Part shown: one piece after another, positions 41,701-50,352 of the stretch
How positions within the stretch are numbered: position 1 is the first letter of the stretch
Layout of the letters: the number at the start of each line of letters is the position of its first letter
Assembly (NCBI GenBank): GCA_000316135.1
Contig: JH994045.1
Location: 4,666 to 68,665 of the forward strand
Direction: 5' to 3'
From: Trachipleistophora hominis
Lineage: Eukaryota; Microsporidia; Pleistophoridae
DNA length: 64,000 nt
Translations under genes and position numbers: made by a program
The notes under the pieces: model-generated
Told to the model about the DNA's origin: nothing
Database searches by the model: none
What the model saw: the letters and a program-made list of their open reading frames with translations, nothing else

Positions 41701-42242
41701 AAATCGTACACGTAAATCAGACCATCAAGACCAGCCGTAAGAAAGGAATCGTCTTTTATGTGCAGGGATGTTATGTCTGCCTTGTGGTGTGCAATGACCT
41801 GCAGCTTCTTGTACTCGAGTATTGGCAGCGTATCATTTACCTGCTGAGCACCATTACTGCCGGTGTCATTTCCTGCAGGCTCACTCATTTTGGCAGCTTC
41901 ATTCTCAATTCGTTCTCCATCCCGAGCACCACCTTCATTTCCATACCGAATTTGTTTGTACAATATACAAAGATTGTCATCCCCCGTTGTAATCAGGTAC
42001 TCGCCATAAAACCGGGCATTCAACACGGACGACTTATGATCGTAAATTTTCTGTAATACTGTAAACGATGGTAGCACGGGCCGTCTGCCGTGGTTACTAC
42101 CGCTGCTGTCATCAATCCTCCATATAATCACCTCTCCGTTGTAACTGCCGGTCACCACGAAGGTGTCCAAACTGTCGATCGTAAAAATGGGACACCGCCT
42201 TTTATTCTGTTTATGTTCTATGCATGTTCTGGAAATTATCAT
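38784..42242 (-). CDS. HIRA: HIRA-type histone H3-H4 chaperone
   Basis: The 1152-aa protein starts with WD repeats (about 1-330; PIFTIDSLDTFVVTGSYNG, then TGDDNLCILYK and NILICGCQDKSVVLWR), as in the HIRA/Hir1 propeller. A Lys/Glu/Asn/Asp-rich linker follows, with three KEKEDVLKDN units (about 432-484). An AT-hook-like core KRGRPK lies at about 633. A motif KRRITPVLIPQL (about 713-728) matches the HIRA B-domain that binds ASF1. Three 17-residue repeats VEQIDGQKVCGDVITRH lie at about 779-824, and a C-terminal Hir domain (about 850-1152) closes the protein. HIRA deposits histones independently of replication in the nucleus. The low-complexity linker and repeats are unusual for a microsporidian protein. 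Six C residues touch the ATG. Confidence 0.88.
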   Translation of the reverse strand: MIISRTCIEHKQNKRRCPIFTIDSLDTFVVTGSYNGEVIIWRIDDSSGSNHGRRPVLPSFTVLQKIYDHKSSVLNARFYGEYLITTGDDNLCILYKQIRYGNEGGARDGERIENEAAKMSEPAGNDTGSNGAQQVNDTLPILEYKKLQVIAHHKADITSLHIKDDSFLTAGLDGLIYVYDFTGSLLNYVDIRTPIKGLYTKDNRTFVKTDTHLLIYEDKTLVSRIVCDGILNESFFARMTSFGKFMVVPSMFNNREDVVMLVSDEEILSLVGFVAPVEVVYVLGNILICGCQDKSVVLWRHEHNYKLRENLYEDEEETAKRAKIDGSKEESVEKSMKDKLPVSNTADEDKRTLVCVQNAVEYSGAGKALNNAEEGKGKDPCGTIDIVAQNEADEKSNGVKPVETEHGTVDKGNVGKGIGVKSVDSIVKHKGNNVKEKEDVLKDNADENIVKEKEDVLKDNADESIVKDKDNNVKEKEDVLKDNNVNNEEKKEENGKNEKQNVNVSAKGSVSKGGSPKGTVTVNKIRQGSYTRPLCLIKNLTTSPILDITTYKKNVLFCSYSGEVVMVTFDKEQIDEIKQEEKADVNIGKELLSITDQRISAFMKSSPKDGIDDTSSSKCDNEFFKIRSDIERKRGRPKMCRTVEMEQVVLDESMMIGKRKVLCQNVGVDSNADVSNATSKKATVKELTNQTDGTAPQPKDSVVKMEQPTSGTQRDKPKRRITPVLIPQLTNYEDKIVSVKNSVYVLFKGNEDYKVMRECIRPVLMKMKEITVRVSCGGSVEQIDGQKVCGDVITRRVEQIDGQKVCGDVITRHVEQIDGQKVCGDPNLTNNAQHDGHSSFNNNEKKEKKGRAGLYTIDVCINDVLRYTLRYRNVRLLAFSHKYIAIHTNVLIVKNVISGQLLLPFIKQNVLYVDIKGDNLLLFMGDTFKIINLRKKKLLVAGSVPFDTYNLCFSKEYFVLGCDLKGNKYFFMKEIGEWCRVNHEESEGFGIVAEKSKERAGLSNEDGDGIIHEMSATANNTGSNAMVDKNVLHVNSPTNNLSIANESESAVTVDNIAISQLFDNDDLSSLELIEYSILKKQSSTRVLSRLRLFISNLRSMTEVIEIRLENIFMNLVMNECRLDVIGILEEMKCTFPVFVYDVLGKIAYLDKE

Positions 42243-42248
42243 GGGGGG
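42243..42248 (-). promoter_or_regulatory. C-run before the HIRA gene
   Basis: On the minus strand six C residues directly precede the ATG at 42242. Confidence 0.55.
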
Positions 42249-43674
42249 TCGCTGTACAAATGAAAAAGAGTGTTGAACTGACGGGTGATCAATATTTTTA
42301 TATACTTTTGTATTCTTATTCGTTTATGCGGAAGCTTATTTAAGATTCTAATTAAGCATAAAAATACGAGGTTGCATAATTTTACCGCCTGGTTGCACGA
42401 GATTTGTTTGCAAAACAAAACGGGTGTGTCTCTGCCAAGATTATGGTAGATGAGAGCATGTCTGAAGAGTCTGTTTAGGTGTGAAGAAAGTGTAAATGTC
42501 AATTAAATGAACTTGAAAAAAACAGAACAAGTGTGCTCAATTGTGCAACATCTCCAGAAGATGATCATTTGTTTTGTATTACAAATGTTTAACCTGTTTA
42601 TGCGCATAATCATATCTTTAACGCACAAAAATCATTTCATTAGATAAAGATAAATACGATAGAGTGATAAAGAATAGTTGTTAAAAATACGATTAAACGT
42701 TTGAACGACAGACTGTTTAATCTATGCTTGATACACACGGTATCTATTCGTTTAGATGTATTCGAAGAGCAAGCGTTAATTATACTGTCGTTTTAAAAAG
42801 TACAGGTAAACCACATAAACAAATCGTAGTAATAAAAAGACAAATCACAAGCTGATTGGACAGTTCAAAAAAATACAAAATTTGTATTTCATACTCGTAT
42901 TTTGCATAAAAATGCCAATAGAACGTTCGTTAAGAAAAAACCATTTTTATCTTTTATTGTGATAATATGCTTAAATAAGACCGTTTATGATGAAAACGCC
43001 CTTATTTCATCCCTTTTTCAGATTTTATTAATTGTCCATTTTTTGTATTACTGGTAGTCGTTCCTAAACAAAAATTTTTTTGTTTGAAAGTCTGTTCAAT
43101 TAACAGCTCACACCAAACAAAAATTTATTAAAGCCGGAGTGTTTGTTAACGTACAACGAGAGATTTTCATAGTTTCTTCTGATAGCATGAAGTAGTAGAT
43201 GAAAATAAAGTGTGTATGGTGAACTATAAGTCATCATCTCCTTTAATACATCCGTTTAGGTTTAAGAATTTATAATCGTATTTTTATTCAAATTCAAGCG
43301 GTTAATGCATAAGACCGGTAAAGATAAAAGGCATTATTTTTAAAAAATGCATAAATACTACGTATTGCATAATTTCTGATCTACGCTTCATTTAAATTTA
43401 ATATTATTAAACGTTTATTGACATTCATTATCTTTAAATTTAAATGTTATGGCATATAATTAAGATACGATTCCTAGAATGATAAAAATAAAATACTTGT
43501 ATTATGCATTGATACGATAAGTTTACTATTCTTTTGGCTCGATCGTTTTCTAAAATATATCTTAGTATCAACAATAAAATAACATTCATCCTATAAAGGA
43601 GCTTTAATTGATGGGCATTTACTGATCTATAAAATCGTGTAATGCACATAAATTACTTACACATATAGTTTTAA
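42249..43674. other. Gene-free stretch with an inverted family-B 3' end
   Basis: At about 42826-42930 AATAAAAAGACAAATCACAA and GCTGATTGGACAGTTC mark the inverted 3' part of family B (B12). Otherwise nothing recognised. Confidence 0.45.
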
Positions 43675-43790
43675 TAAAAAAGCGTTTTTATTTACCTCCA
43701 GTGTATCATACATAGACACTCTTCTGGTTCATTGGGATAGAACAGCTCCTTTGAAAAGCTGTTTAATTATTGTTTTCTCAATCACAGGAT
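43675..43790 (-). repeat. Family-A element, diverged (A10)
   Basis: GACACTCTTCTGGTTCATTG and GTTTAATTATTGTTTTC, then GACCATAGCTACGAGG, resemble inverted family A, apparently two partial copies. Confidence 0.4.
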
Positions 43791-43866
43791 TGACCATAGC
43801 TACGAGGCTTAGTGTTCATACTTTTTCTATTAAACGTGTTTTTATTTACTCGTCTCTCAGATAACA

Positions 43867-44020
43867 AGCCGCTCATACTTTTCTCTTAAGTAAAAATCTG
43901 TTTAATTACCTCCTTCATACACACTACCTAACCAACCAGCCGCTCATACTTTTCTCTTAAATAAAAATCTGTTTAATTACCTCCTTCATACACACTACCT
44001 AACCAACCAGCCGTTCATAC
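43867..44020. repeat. 71-bp tandem repeat upstream of the tRNA endonuclease gene
   Basis: AGCCGCTCATAC starts at 43867 and 43938, and AGCCGTTCATAC at 44009, so the period is 71 bp. The two full units differ by only a single base. Each carries the inverted family-A tail phrase TAAAAATCTGTTTAATTACC. The near-identity points to a recent duplication. Confidence 0.75.
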
Positions 44021-44046
44021 TTAAATACAAATTTACGCTATTCTTG

Positions 44047-44050
44047 CCCC
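44047..44050 (+). promoter_or_regulatory. C-run before the tRNA endonuclease gene
   Basis: CCCC stands 17 bases before the ATG at 44068. Confidence 0.4.
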
Positions 44051-44067
44051 GGCACCGCTCAAAAAAA

Positions 44068-44379
44068 ATGATAAACCATCATAAAAAGATTATGCGCATA
44101 AAATCGCACCTGTTAGCGGCAGGCTATGAAGTTACTGATGGTATTAAATACGGTACAGATTTTCTGATCTACACGCACGACAGGAACAAGGTACATGCGA
44201 AGTACGCGTGCATTGTGTACAACAAGCAAAGCTTCCTGAGTGTTATTGCCGTGCAGAGGGTTGTCAATGGAGTGGGGAAAGTACTTATTTTTGGGGATGT
44301 TAGGGATGGCAAGGTTATGTTTTGGCGTGTGGAACGATTATACAAACGAAATGATGGTGATGGTACGAATGGTGGGTGA
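44068..44379 (+). CDS. tRNA-splicing endonuclease catalytic subunit (Sen2/Sen34 type), minimal
   Basis: The 103-aa protein from the ATG at 44068 is essentially only the endonuclease catalytic domain. It contains AAGYEVTDGIKYGTDFLIY then HAKY, and the triad Y35, H43 and K71 is in place. The Y-H distance of 8 matches eukaryotic Sen2 and Sen34. The enzyme cuts introns from nuclear pre-tRNAs as part of a heterotetramer. Microsporidia have few tRNA introns but keep the enzyme. The usual N-terminal domain is missing, which fits reduction. The frame continues upstream without an ATG. The C-terminus (GDGTNGG) is followed within six bases by a family-A insertion. Confidence 0.85.
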   Translation: MINHHKKIMRIKSHLLAAGYEVTDGIKYGTDFLIYTHDRNKVHAKYACIVYNKQSFLSVIAVQRVVNGVGKVLIFGDVRDGKVMFWRVERLYKRNDGDGTNGG

Positions 44380-44395
44380 TCGTGGTGAAGTTTTT

Positions 44396-44488
44396 TACTT
44401 CTTGTCTAACTTTATGTTTAGTTATCTACTTCATCCAACAAACGTATTCTGAGATAACCATGGACACCTGCCTTTGTTTCATGGAGGA
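44396..44488 (-). mobile_element. Family-A SINE-like element just after the tRNA endonuclease stop (A11)
   Basis: TGAAGTTTTT occurs at 44386-44395 and 44489-44498. Between them is a minus-oriented copy (CATGAAACAAAGGCAGGTGT, CCATGGTTATCTCAG). The insertion site lies six bases past the stop codon, so it may supply the gene's 3' end. Confidence 0.7.
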
Positions 44489-44498
44489 TGAAGTTTTT

Positions 44499-44899
44499 AT
44501 CGTTTGGCGGTGTTTTGGTCGTGATGAAGAAAATTAATGGACAGGGTGCGCTGTGACACGCATGATTGGTCAACGTCTGCCATATAATTTAATATGGGCC
44601 GTAAAATGTACGAATAGCGAATTTGAGCAAAAACAGCGGTTAAAGGGCGTATAAAGAGCAACGCTTAAAACTATCATACGTAAAGCAGAAAGTACTTTAT
44701 GCGCATAAACGAGTAGGATGTGATAGAAGAGCAGAATTGCACGGGGAGCTGCGTATCACATATTTCGCACAGAATGATATTATCAAGAACAAGACGCTAT
44801 TATCACCCTGCCAAACACACACACGCCAATAAGAGAAAAATCGCGAAACAATGATAAGATGTTGATCAGCAACATAATACAAAAAAGTAACACCTAAAA
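44499..44899. other. Gene-free stretch
   Basis: Nothing recognised apart from the promoter of the next gene. Confidence 0.5.
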
Positions 44900-44906
44900 T
44901 ATAAAA
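44900..44906 (+). promoter_or_regulatory. TATA box for small secreted protein 1
   Basis: TATAAAA begins 27 bases before the ATG at 44927. Confidence 0.65.
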
Positions 44907-44926
44907 GCAGACGTAAATTGACGAGG

Positions 44927-45145
44927 ATGCATATTCTCTCACTTTTATTTTCTGTCATTGCAGCACGCGAAGGAGTAGCAAAAAAGAGTCAGCTGTTTAA
45001 CCCCTTTAGTTCATGGAACCCTTTTGGCCTTAGAACACCATCACCGGCGGCAGAAATTGAAAAGGCTGCGATAAGACGAACGGCCGCTGCGAATGCAGCC
45101 GCGGCTGCCAACGGATTTGGCAGCCCATTCACAGGGTATTTCTAA
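44927..45145 (+). CDS. Small secreted PAE/Ala-rich family protein 1
   Basis: The 72-aa protein has a signal peptide (MHILSLLFSVIAA), a central stretch with NPFSSWNPFGL, and the family motif SPAAEIEKAAIRRTAAANAA, ending FGSPFTGYF. Five genes between 44.9 and 57.0 kb share this layout: signal peptide, ~20-30 polar or Gly/Pro-rich residues, [ST]PAE-like Ala-rich segment with an Arg, then a short aromatic/Gly tail. I know no named family that fits. Small size, secretion and clustering suggest a spore-wall/polar-tube component or an effector; the sequence does not decide. The start is fixed by the TATA box and signal peptide. Confidence 0.75.
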   Translation: MHILSLLFSVIAAREGVAKKSQLFNPFSSWNPFGLRTPSPAAEIEKAAIRRTAAANAAAAANGFGSPFTGYF

Positions 45146-45249
45146 AATAAAGATTTGTAAATAAAAGTAATTTTGAATAAATTTTTTTGGATTACGCATT
45201 AATGCATAAATTTTGTTTTTTACGAAGGAAAGGAGAGTTTGACGAACTT

Positions 45250-45350
45250 TTCATGTATTCATGAACCAACGGTCTATAAAGCCATATTGGGCGCTCAACG
45301 CACCAGGAGAGTTGATGTGGTGTGAGTGTAATTAACCAGACTTTCAAACG
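45250..45350 (+). repeat. Family-A element, subfamily II (A12)
   Basis: CATGAACCAACGGTCTATAA, TTGGGCGCTCAACGCACCAG and GTGTAATTAACCAGACTTTC match subfamily II. The tail is poor in A. Confidence 0.55.
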
Positions 45351-45387
45351 AGAAGAATATCTTCGTATGTTGTATGAAAGTGATACC

Positions 45388-45498
45388 ATGAACCAACGAT
45401 CGTCAAGGCCACGGTCGGCGCTCAGCACGCCTGGAGAGTTTGTTTGGTGTGTAAGGAAATGTGAGGTGTTAATTAGACGGACTTTCAAGCAAAAAAAG
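45388..45498 (+). repeat. Family-A element, subfamily II (A13)
   Basis: CATGAACCAACGATCGTCAA to CTTTCAAGCAAAAAAAG. Flanks ATCTTCGTATGTTGTAT (left, about 45357) and ATCTTCGTACGTAGTATT (right, about 45498) resemble a long, imperfect duplication. Confidence 0.6.
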
Positions 45499-46968
45499 AT
45501 CTTCGTACGTAGTATTGAAGTGGTAATTTTGGTTTCTAGGCCTAAAATTACGCTGAAATATTAATTTAAAAATTAATACAACGCTGTACAGTACAGCCCC
45601 CATTTTATTTGAAGAAACATATTTAATTAATAATTCAACAATCCGTTCTTACGTGCATAGCTCATCATTCCAGTAAACAAGGATGCTAACAACCGATAAA
45701 TCACTGCACGACAATAAACACGTAAGAGTTAAGTTCCTTGCAAAATATAAATATTTTCATAATTTTTGGTTCGTTGTGCAGTAACCCGACATATTCCTTG
45801 TTATGTACATAGAAATCGTATTGTGATAGAAAATAATAAATGCATCAATCTGTCATGGTCATCTAGAATAAAATCGAGACTGCAAAAACAAATGCATTAA
45901 CTTGGCAGGGTATCACCTGTTACAAACACTAAGGCCATAGCAAGAAAGGCTAAAACGGCAGAGCACACACTATAATGCGTAACGCAAGCAAGAATTTGTG
46001 TGTAAACTCACAGAACATTATTCCAACATAAGAACGTGGCAACACGAGATAAGGACAATCAATAGTAGCTACGATAGACTAAACAAGTCAAGCTATCAAA
46101 GAGCAGGTTGTAACCAACAAAGCTGGTATAACAGATAATCAAGTGAGATACTGCAAAATAATTTTCTTGGAAAGGAGCAGGCAACCACAATACAAAGGTC
46201 TTTTACTCAATCCTTTTTATCAAGCGCACTTAGCGCCCGGTCATCGCAATCAAAAGCATAATTCATAAAATTATAGCTCCTTCATGTCACCATTAAATAA
46301 AGTATCCTCTTTAAACAACATAAAAGAAACCATTTAATACGTACTTTGTAACGTTTCCTTCATTTACTGCGCGTCAACGTCATTGATTGTCCATGCTAAG
46401 AAATGTAAGGTTACAATATTTTTAAGTTTGTCTTGTTGGATAGCGTTCTTATCACATTATGACTCGTATATTTAATACTTTGTGATATGTTACTTAGTAA
46501 TACACACATAAAAATGTTTCAATATCAATCGCATTGAAGTGTTATAGCACCAATTTTACTGATACGAGAGAATGGAGCCATCAACATCTTAATTCACGTG
46601 TGTTGTCTTTTTGCCCGTTTTTATCGTATACAGCCAAAACATACAATGGGCATGCTGCAAAATAGATCACCAACAATCGTTAGAAAGTTAAAACATGGTA
46701 GTTCAAACAACATGCTGATTATATCGTACTTAAACGAACCGCATCTACAGTTGTTAACACTTGATACATGTTACAGGATATAAATAGATCAATAACTAAC
46801 CGGTTCTGATAACCACATTCATATGAAATGATACAGACAGTTATTTCGTGTAAACATTTTCATTTGTTTATTGTATTCCATGTCTTTTAACGTTTTGTTT
46901 TGGCCCAATGCCTTTTTTTTGTTACGGTGCGTGTATTGATTGATACTAAAACACGGGAAAATAAAGTA

Positions 46969-46974
46969 TATAAA
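46969..46974 (+). promoter_or_regulatory. TATA box for small secreted protein 2
   Basis: TATATAAA (from 46967) stands 25-27 bases before the ATG at 46994, marking that ATG as the start. Confidence 0.6.
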
Positions 46975-46993
46975 GAGATGCATACGTATTTTT

Positions 46994-47173
46994 ATGCTAG
47001 GAAAAATAATTACCATAGGCTTTGCTTTATTCACAGGTGTTTTCGCTGAACAGGAAATAAATAAGAAGGATAATTTGTATGGATATGGTGGTTATCCATT
47101 CATTGGATCGCCAGCTGCTTTGGGAACAGCTGCTGCTAGAAATGCAGCTATTGCGGCGGCCACGGGATTATAA
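46994..47173 (+). CDS. Small secreted PAE/Ala-rich family protein 2
   Basis: The 60-aa protein starts MLGKIITIGFALFTGVFA (signal peptide), continues with a short polar part and a Gly/Tyr patch (LYGYGGYPFIG), and ends with SPAALGTAAARNAAIAAA. It is the shortest family member and lacks the aromatic tail; the Ala-rich segment nearly ends the protein. The frame extends 18 codons upstream from a TTG, but the TATA box lies within that extension, so 46994 is preferred. It is on the same strand as member 1, 1.85 kb away. Confidence 0.7.
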   Translation: MLGKIITIGFALFTGVFAEQEINKKDNLYGYGGYPFIGSPAALGTAAARNAAIAAATGL

Positions 47174-47729
47174 GTAAAAATGTTTTGAAGCTGAACGTGT
47201 TCTTACACTTTTTGTAATGTTTAAGTGTTTTATTAACTTAACATTTTGTAGGTTTAATTTAAACTGCTCAGCATATTTTTAAATCATTGAGATATGCTTT
47301 TAATTCTACACGTTTTTTCAATCGTTCATTCTACGGCAAAAGATCAACACGGTACATTTGCTTTATCATCTTATTGTGTTAATTTTACAGTAATTATCTT
47401 TTTATAGAACGTAGCTAAGATTTATTTAATGTAAGACTTGTCAGTCATAAGGAGTCGATCTTTAATCAATATATAACATCATTATAATAAAAAGTTTTTT
47501 AGAATTGGTCAATTGAATGCGCATTTCAACAATTTCTTTTTAAGAAATGGTCAAGAAACTGTAAAGCATCTGTTCCACAGCATAAAAGAAATAGTTATAA
47601 CGATTGTGATATAAAACGTTAAATAACTGCTCTTATCGTTGTTTAAAGAGTATATTTTATTTGGTTATGACATGAGGGAGTAATAATTTTAGCATTTGTG
47701 ATTCAAGAGAGTTACGTTAAATGCTAGGA

Positions 47730-47832
47730 TATATTTATAAAGGGCCACTTTCGGCACTCAGTGCACCTAAATATTGTGTCAATGTATATAAAAGAATGTA
47801 GTGATAATTAAATGGGTTTTTGTGCAAAAAGT
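47730..47832 (+). repeat. Family-A element, subfamily II, diverged (A14)
   Basis: GGGCCACTTTCGGCACTCAG, then GTGATAATTAAATGGG and GTGCAAAAAG, match the body and tail of family A. Confidence 0.5.
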
Positions 47833-49214
47833 AGGTCAATAATATGTTTAAAACAATTCTACCAAAGCATGGTGAATACAACACTATAAAATGTTTTTCT
47901 CTCAATAGCATAGCGCTAAATTCGTTTTTTACAATTGTTTGTCTTAGTATACTTATTATTCATAAATAATTATTTGCAAAAAGCGATAAAATAGCGTATG
48001 TAAATTAGTGGACTAACCCTGTAAAAAAAAACAAAGTACCATTTATTATAAATTTTAAAGTAATAACGACGTATGTAAAAATTTTAATTCAAAACTATCA
48101 ACTCTTACATAATCATCTGATTCAGCCAAAAACATAATTTACAAATATTTTCTTTTAAATCAACAGCTCTTAGTTGATAATGTGGCGATTTTTCAGCCAA
48201 CCACGCGAATTATAAAAACCATTTACAAATTTTTCACCAATTCTTGTTATGGAAACGAAATTATGATGTATTAATTATTTGTTTGTAGTGATTGAATGCA
48301 CGGCTGCTTTAGAATACTTCTTTAAAGCTTATATTATAAGTTTAAAGTCATAAAGAAACGCATTCCATCGTGAATGCACCCATTTTTATTCCTAGACAAT
48401 ATATAATTGTGTATAGGATGGAATCGCCGAGTTGACTAACAAGATATTGTGAACCAGAAGAGTATGTAAGAGATAATGTGGCGAATAAATGAAAATACTT
48501 TCTGTAAAGCATGATATTCTAATGGTCTTTTATCAATGAAAATTGCTACTCGATTGATTAATGGCTATAAAATGTTATAACTAAGCTATGAAATCAATCA
48601 AGATGCAATATAAAAGATAGATAACGTCAATGAAAAACTAATAGTTAGAAAACAAAATTAATGACGATAATAAGTACCAATCATGAGATGTATCTCGTGT
48701 AATTACCGATGTGTGCGAATGTTAGGCTCAATGAACCGATCTTTGCAGCACTTTCGTAAAGGAATCATGGATAAGTAACCAAAGAATATTGACCAAGTTA
48801 ACGGAAGAGTTGTAATATTTTAATAACTCACTTTCTAAAAACATACACATCACGAGTTTATTCTTCATCCTGCTTTCATTAAGGCTATAATACTGTACAC
48901 TGTGCCAATAAGTATCCCTATTATAGGTCGGTATGGCATTATAATGTTTGTTATTTATCGCCATAGGAGTAGCACAATAGTTGTTTTGTGTTAATTAATG
49001 ATCAGCTTTCCTAATACTAAAGACTTGTTATTTATGTCAGTGGTAATTTATAGTATGATTATTTAGTTTTAAAGATTGATGTCACTGGTCTGCCACCATA
49101 ATGTTGTGCCAGACTTATAGAATATAGGTTTATAAGTGAAAGAAATTTATTTAGCGAAGTATATCGTTCATCATTTACCTTAAATACTCTATTTCCCATT
49201 CATGCTGATCGCCT

Positions 49215-49297
49215 CAAAGTATCATTAAAAAACCATAAATCACTCTCCAGTGCGCTAGCAAATACCATTGCTTTGCCAATCTTTGGTTCAAGGAGAT
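49215..49297 (-). repeat. Family-A element, subfamily II, partial (A15)
   Basis: On the minus strand CTTGAACCAAAGATTGGC, then ATGGTATTTGCTAGCGCACT and GGAGAGTGATTTATGG. Confidence 0.5.
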
Positions 49298-49371
49298 ACA
49301 TCAACATTTTCTATTGGCGTAGCGGTCGATACATGGCGCTCGGGTAAATCTTCTCGAAATGCAACGCAAGA

Positions 49372-49487
49372 CCATGAACCAAAGGCTGAACAGGGCATGG
49401 TAGGTGCTAACATACCAGGAGAAGCATATTACCCAGGTATTAGGTGGAATGCTGAATAATTAATTAAATATGTTTCTTAAAAAAAGC
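49372..49487 (+). mobile_element. Family-A SINE-like element with target-site duplication (A16)
   Basis: The 116-bp copy runs from CCATGAACCAAAGGCTGAAC to an A-rich end. Flanks TGCAACGCAAGA (49360-49371) and TGCAACGTGAGA (49488-49499) form a 12-bp duplication with two mismatches. The 63-codon frame crossing it is an artefact. Confidence 0.65.
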
Positions 49488-49744
49488 TGCAACGTGAGAA
49501 AAACACCTCAGATACTGCGCTGACACGTTTTTGTGCGTTGCCTTTTGTTTAGAAGCAAATACGAGCTTTCGAACGAAATTAAATTCAGTTTTTTAGTTAC
49601 TATCATGTTTTGATAAACCGACTAGCTCTGAGCGATTGTAATCGAGTTTCAATTTAATACGTTAATATATAAAAAGCTTAATGTGATTATAACAAAATTG
49701 AATTTGTTGTACTCGTGCAATGCACGCTACGCATATTCATTCAG

Positions 49745-49855
49745 TTTGCTACTGAGAACGATTTTCTTAAAAAGCGTTCTTATTTATTCGTCTCTCACTA
49801 TATAGATTCTTTTGATCCGCTGTGACTAACCTCATAGCTATTAGCCTTTGGCTTG
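49745..49855 (-). repeat. Family-A element, subfamily I, diverged (A17)
   Basis: CTTTTGATCCGCTGTGACTA and GCTATTAGCCTTTGGCTTG match inverted family A. Confidence 0.45.
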
Positions 49856-50088
49856 TGCATCATCGAGAATCGATGATCGACACGGCTATGGTGTATGGTA
49901 ATCCGCCAAAGATTTACGTATGAAAGGTTTGATGTAGCGATGTGAGGTGTAACTGAAGTAGTAAATAAACTTAACTCAGTTGAAAAAATTAATACACCTA
50001 GAAATGTTAACCACAACAACCAGAATCAGTAAAAATTGTTTGAGAACTAAAAATTTACTTCATTTCAAACAAACTATCGATGAAACAT

Positions 50089-50325
50089 CTAAGCTAGATA
50101 TTTTGACGATACATATGAGTACCTTGAAGCAGATGATACTGCTGAGTTTCTAGCTGCCTTTTCGGCCGCAACCTCGGCAGGACTAAAAGTAGAGGGCAAA
50201 AATGGGCTAAAAGGCGTAATAAGTTCGTTGCTTTTCATAGGCATTTTGTCTGTACCATCAATAGCACATACAACACACGAAAGTACGGTTGTTAGAGAAC
50301 ATAAAACTAAGTGTTTTACACGCAT
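50089..50325 (-). CDS. Small secreted PAE/Ala-rich family protein 3
   Basis: The 78-aa protein has a signal peptide with three Cys (MRVKHLVLCSLTTVLSCVVC), a Pro/Phe/Ser-rich centre (ITPFSPFLPSTF), then SPAEVAAEKAARNSAVSSAS and a Tyr/Ser tail (YSYVSSKYLA). It is the first of three members on the minus strand, converging on members 1 and 2. The motif here gives the clearest consensus. TATA spacing supports the start. Confidence 0.78.
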   Translation of the reverse strand: MRVKHLVLCSLTTVLSCVVCAIDGTDKMPMKSNELITPFSPFLPSTFSPAEVAAEKAARNSAVSSASRYSYVSSKYLA

Positions 50326-50346
50326 GTGGATGGAATGATGGTTCTA

Positions 50347-50352
50347 TTTATA
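50347..50352 (-). promoter_or_regulatory. TATA box for small secreted protein 3
   Basis: On the minus strand TATAAA begins 27 bases before the ATG at 50325. Confidence 0.6.

Larger units (their letters stand above)
45146..46968. other. Region with two family-A copies and no gene
   Basis: Contains A12 and A13 (listed), an inverted family-E fragment near 46283-46318 and a possible faint family-A trace near 46200. A 61-codon frame at 46598 starts with GTG and is not called. Confidence 0.5.
47174..50088. other. Gene-free region with D/E and A repeats
   Basis: Inverted family D lies at about 47430-47490 and family E at about 47640-47700. Family-A copies A14-A17 are listed separately. A 78-codon minus frame (48728-48964) has no promoter signal and is left uncalled. 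Confidence 0.45.

Noticed and set aside
48728..48964. 78-codon minus frame in the secreted cluster
   Set aside because: No TATA box at 25-28 bases, no signal peptide, no PAE motif; chance cannot be excluded.
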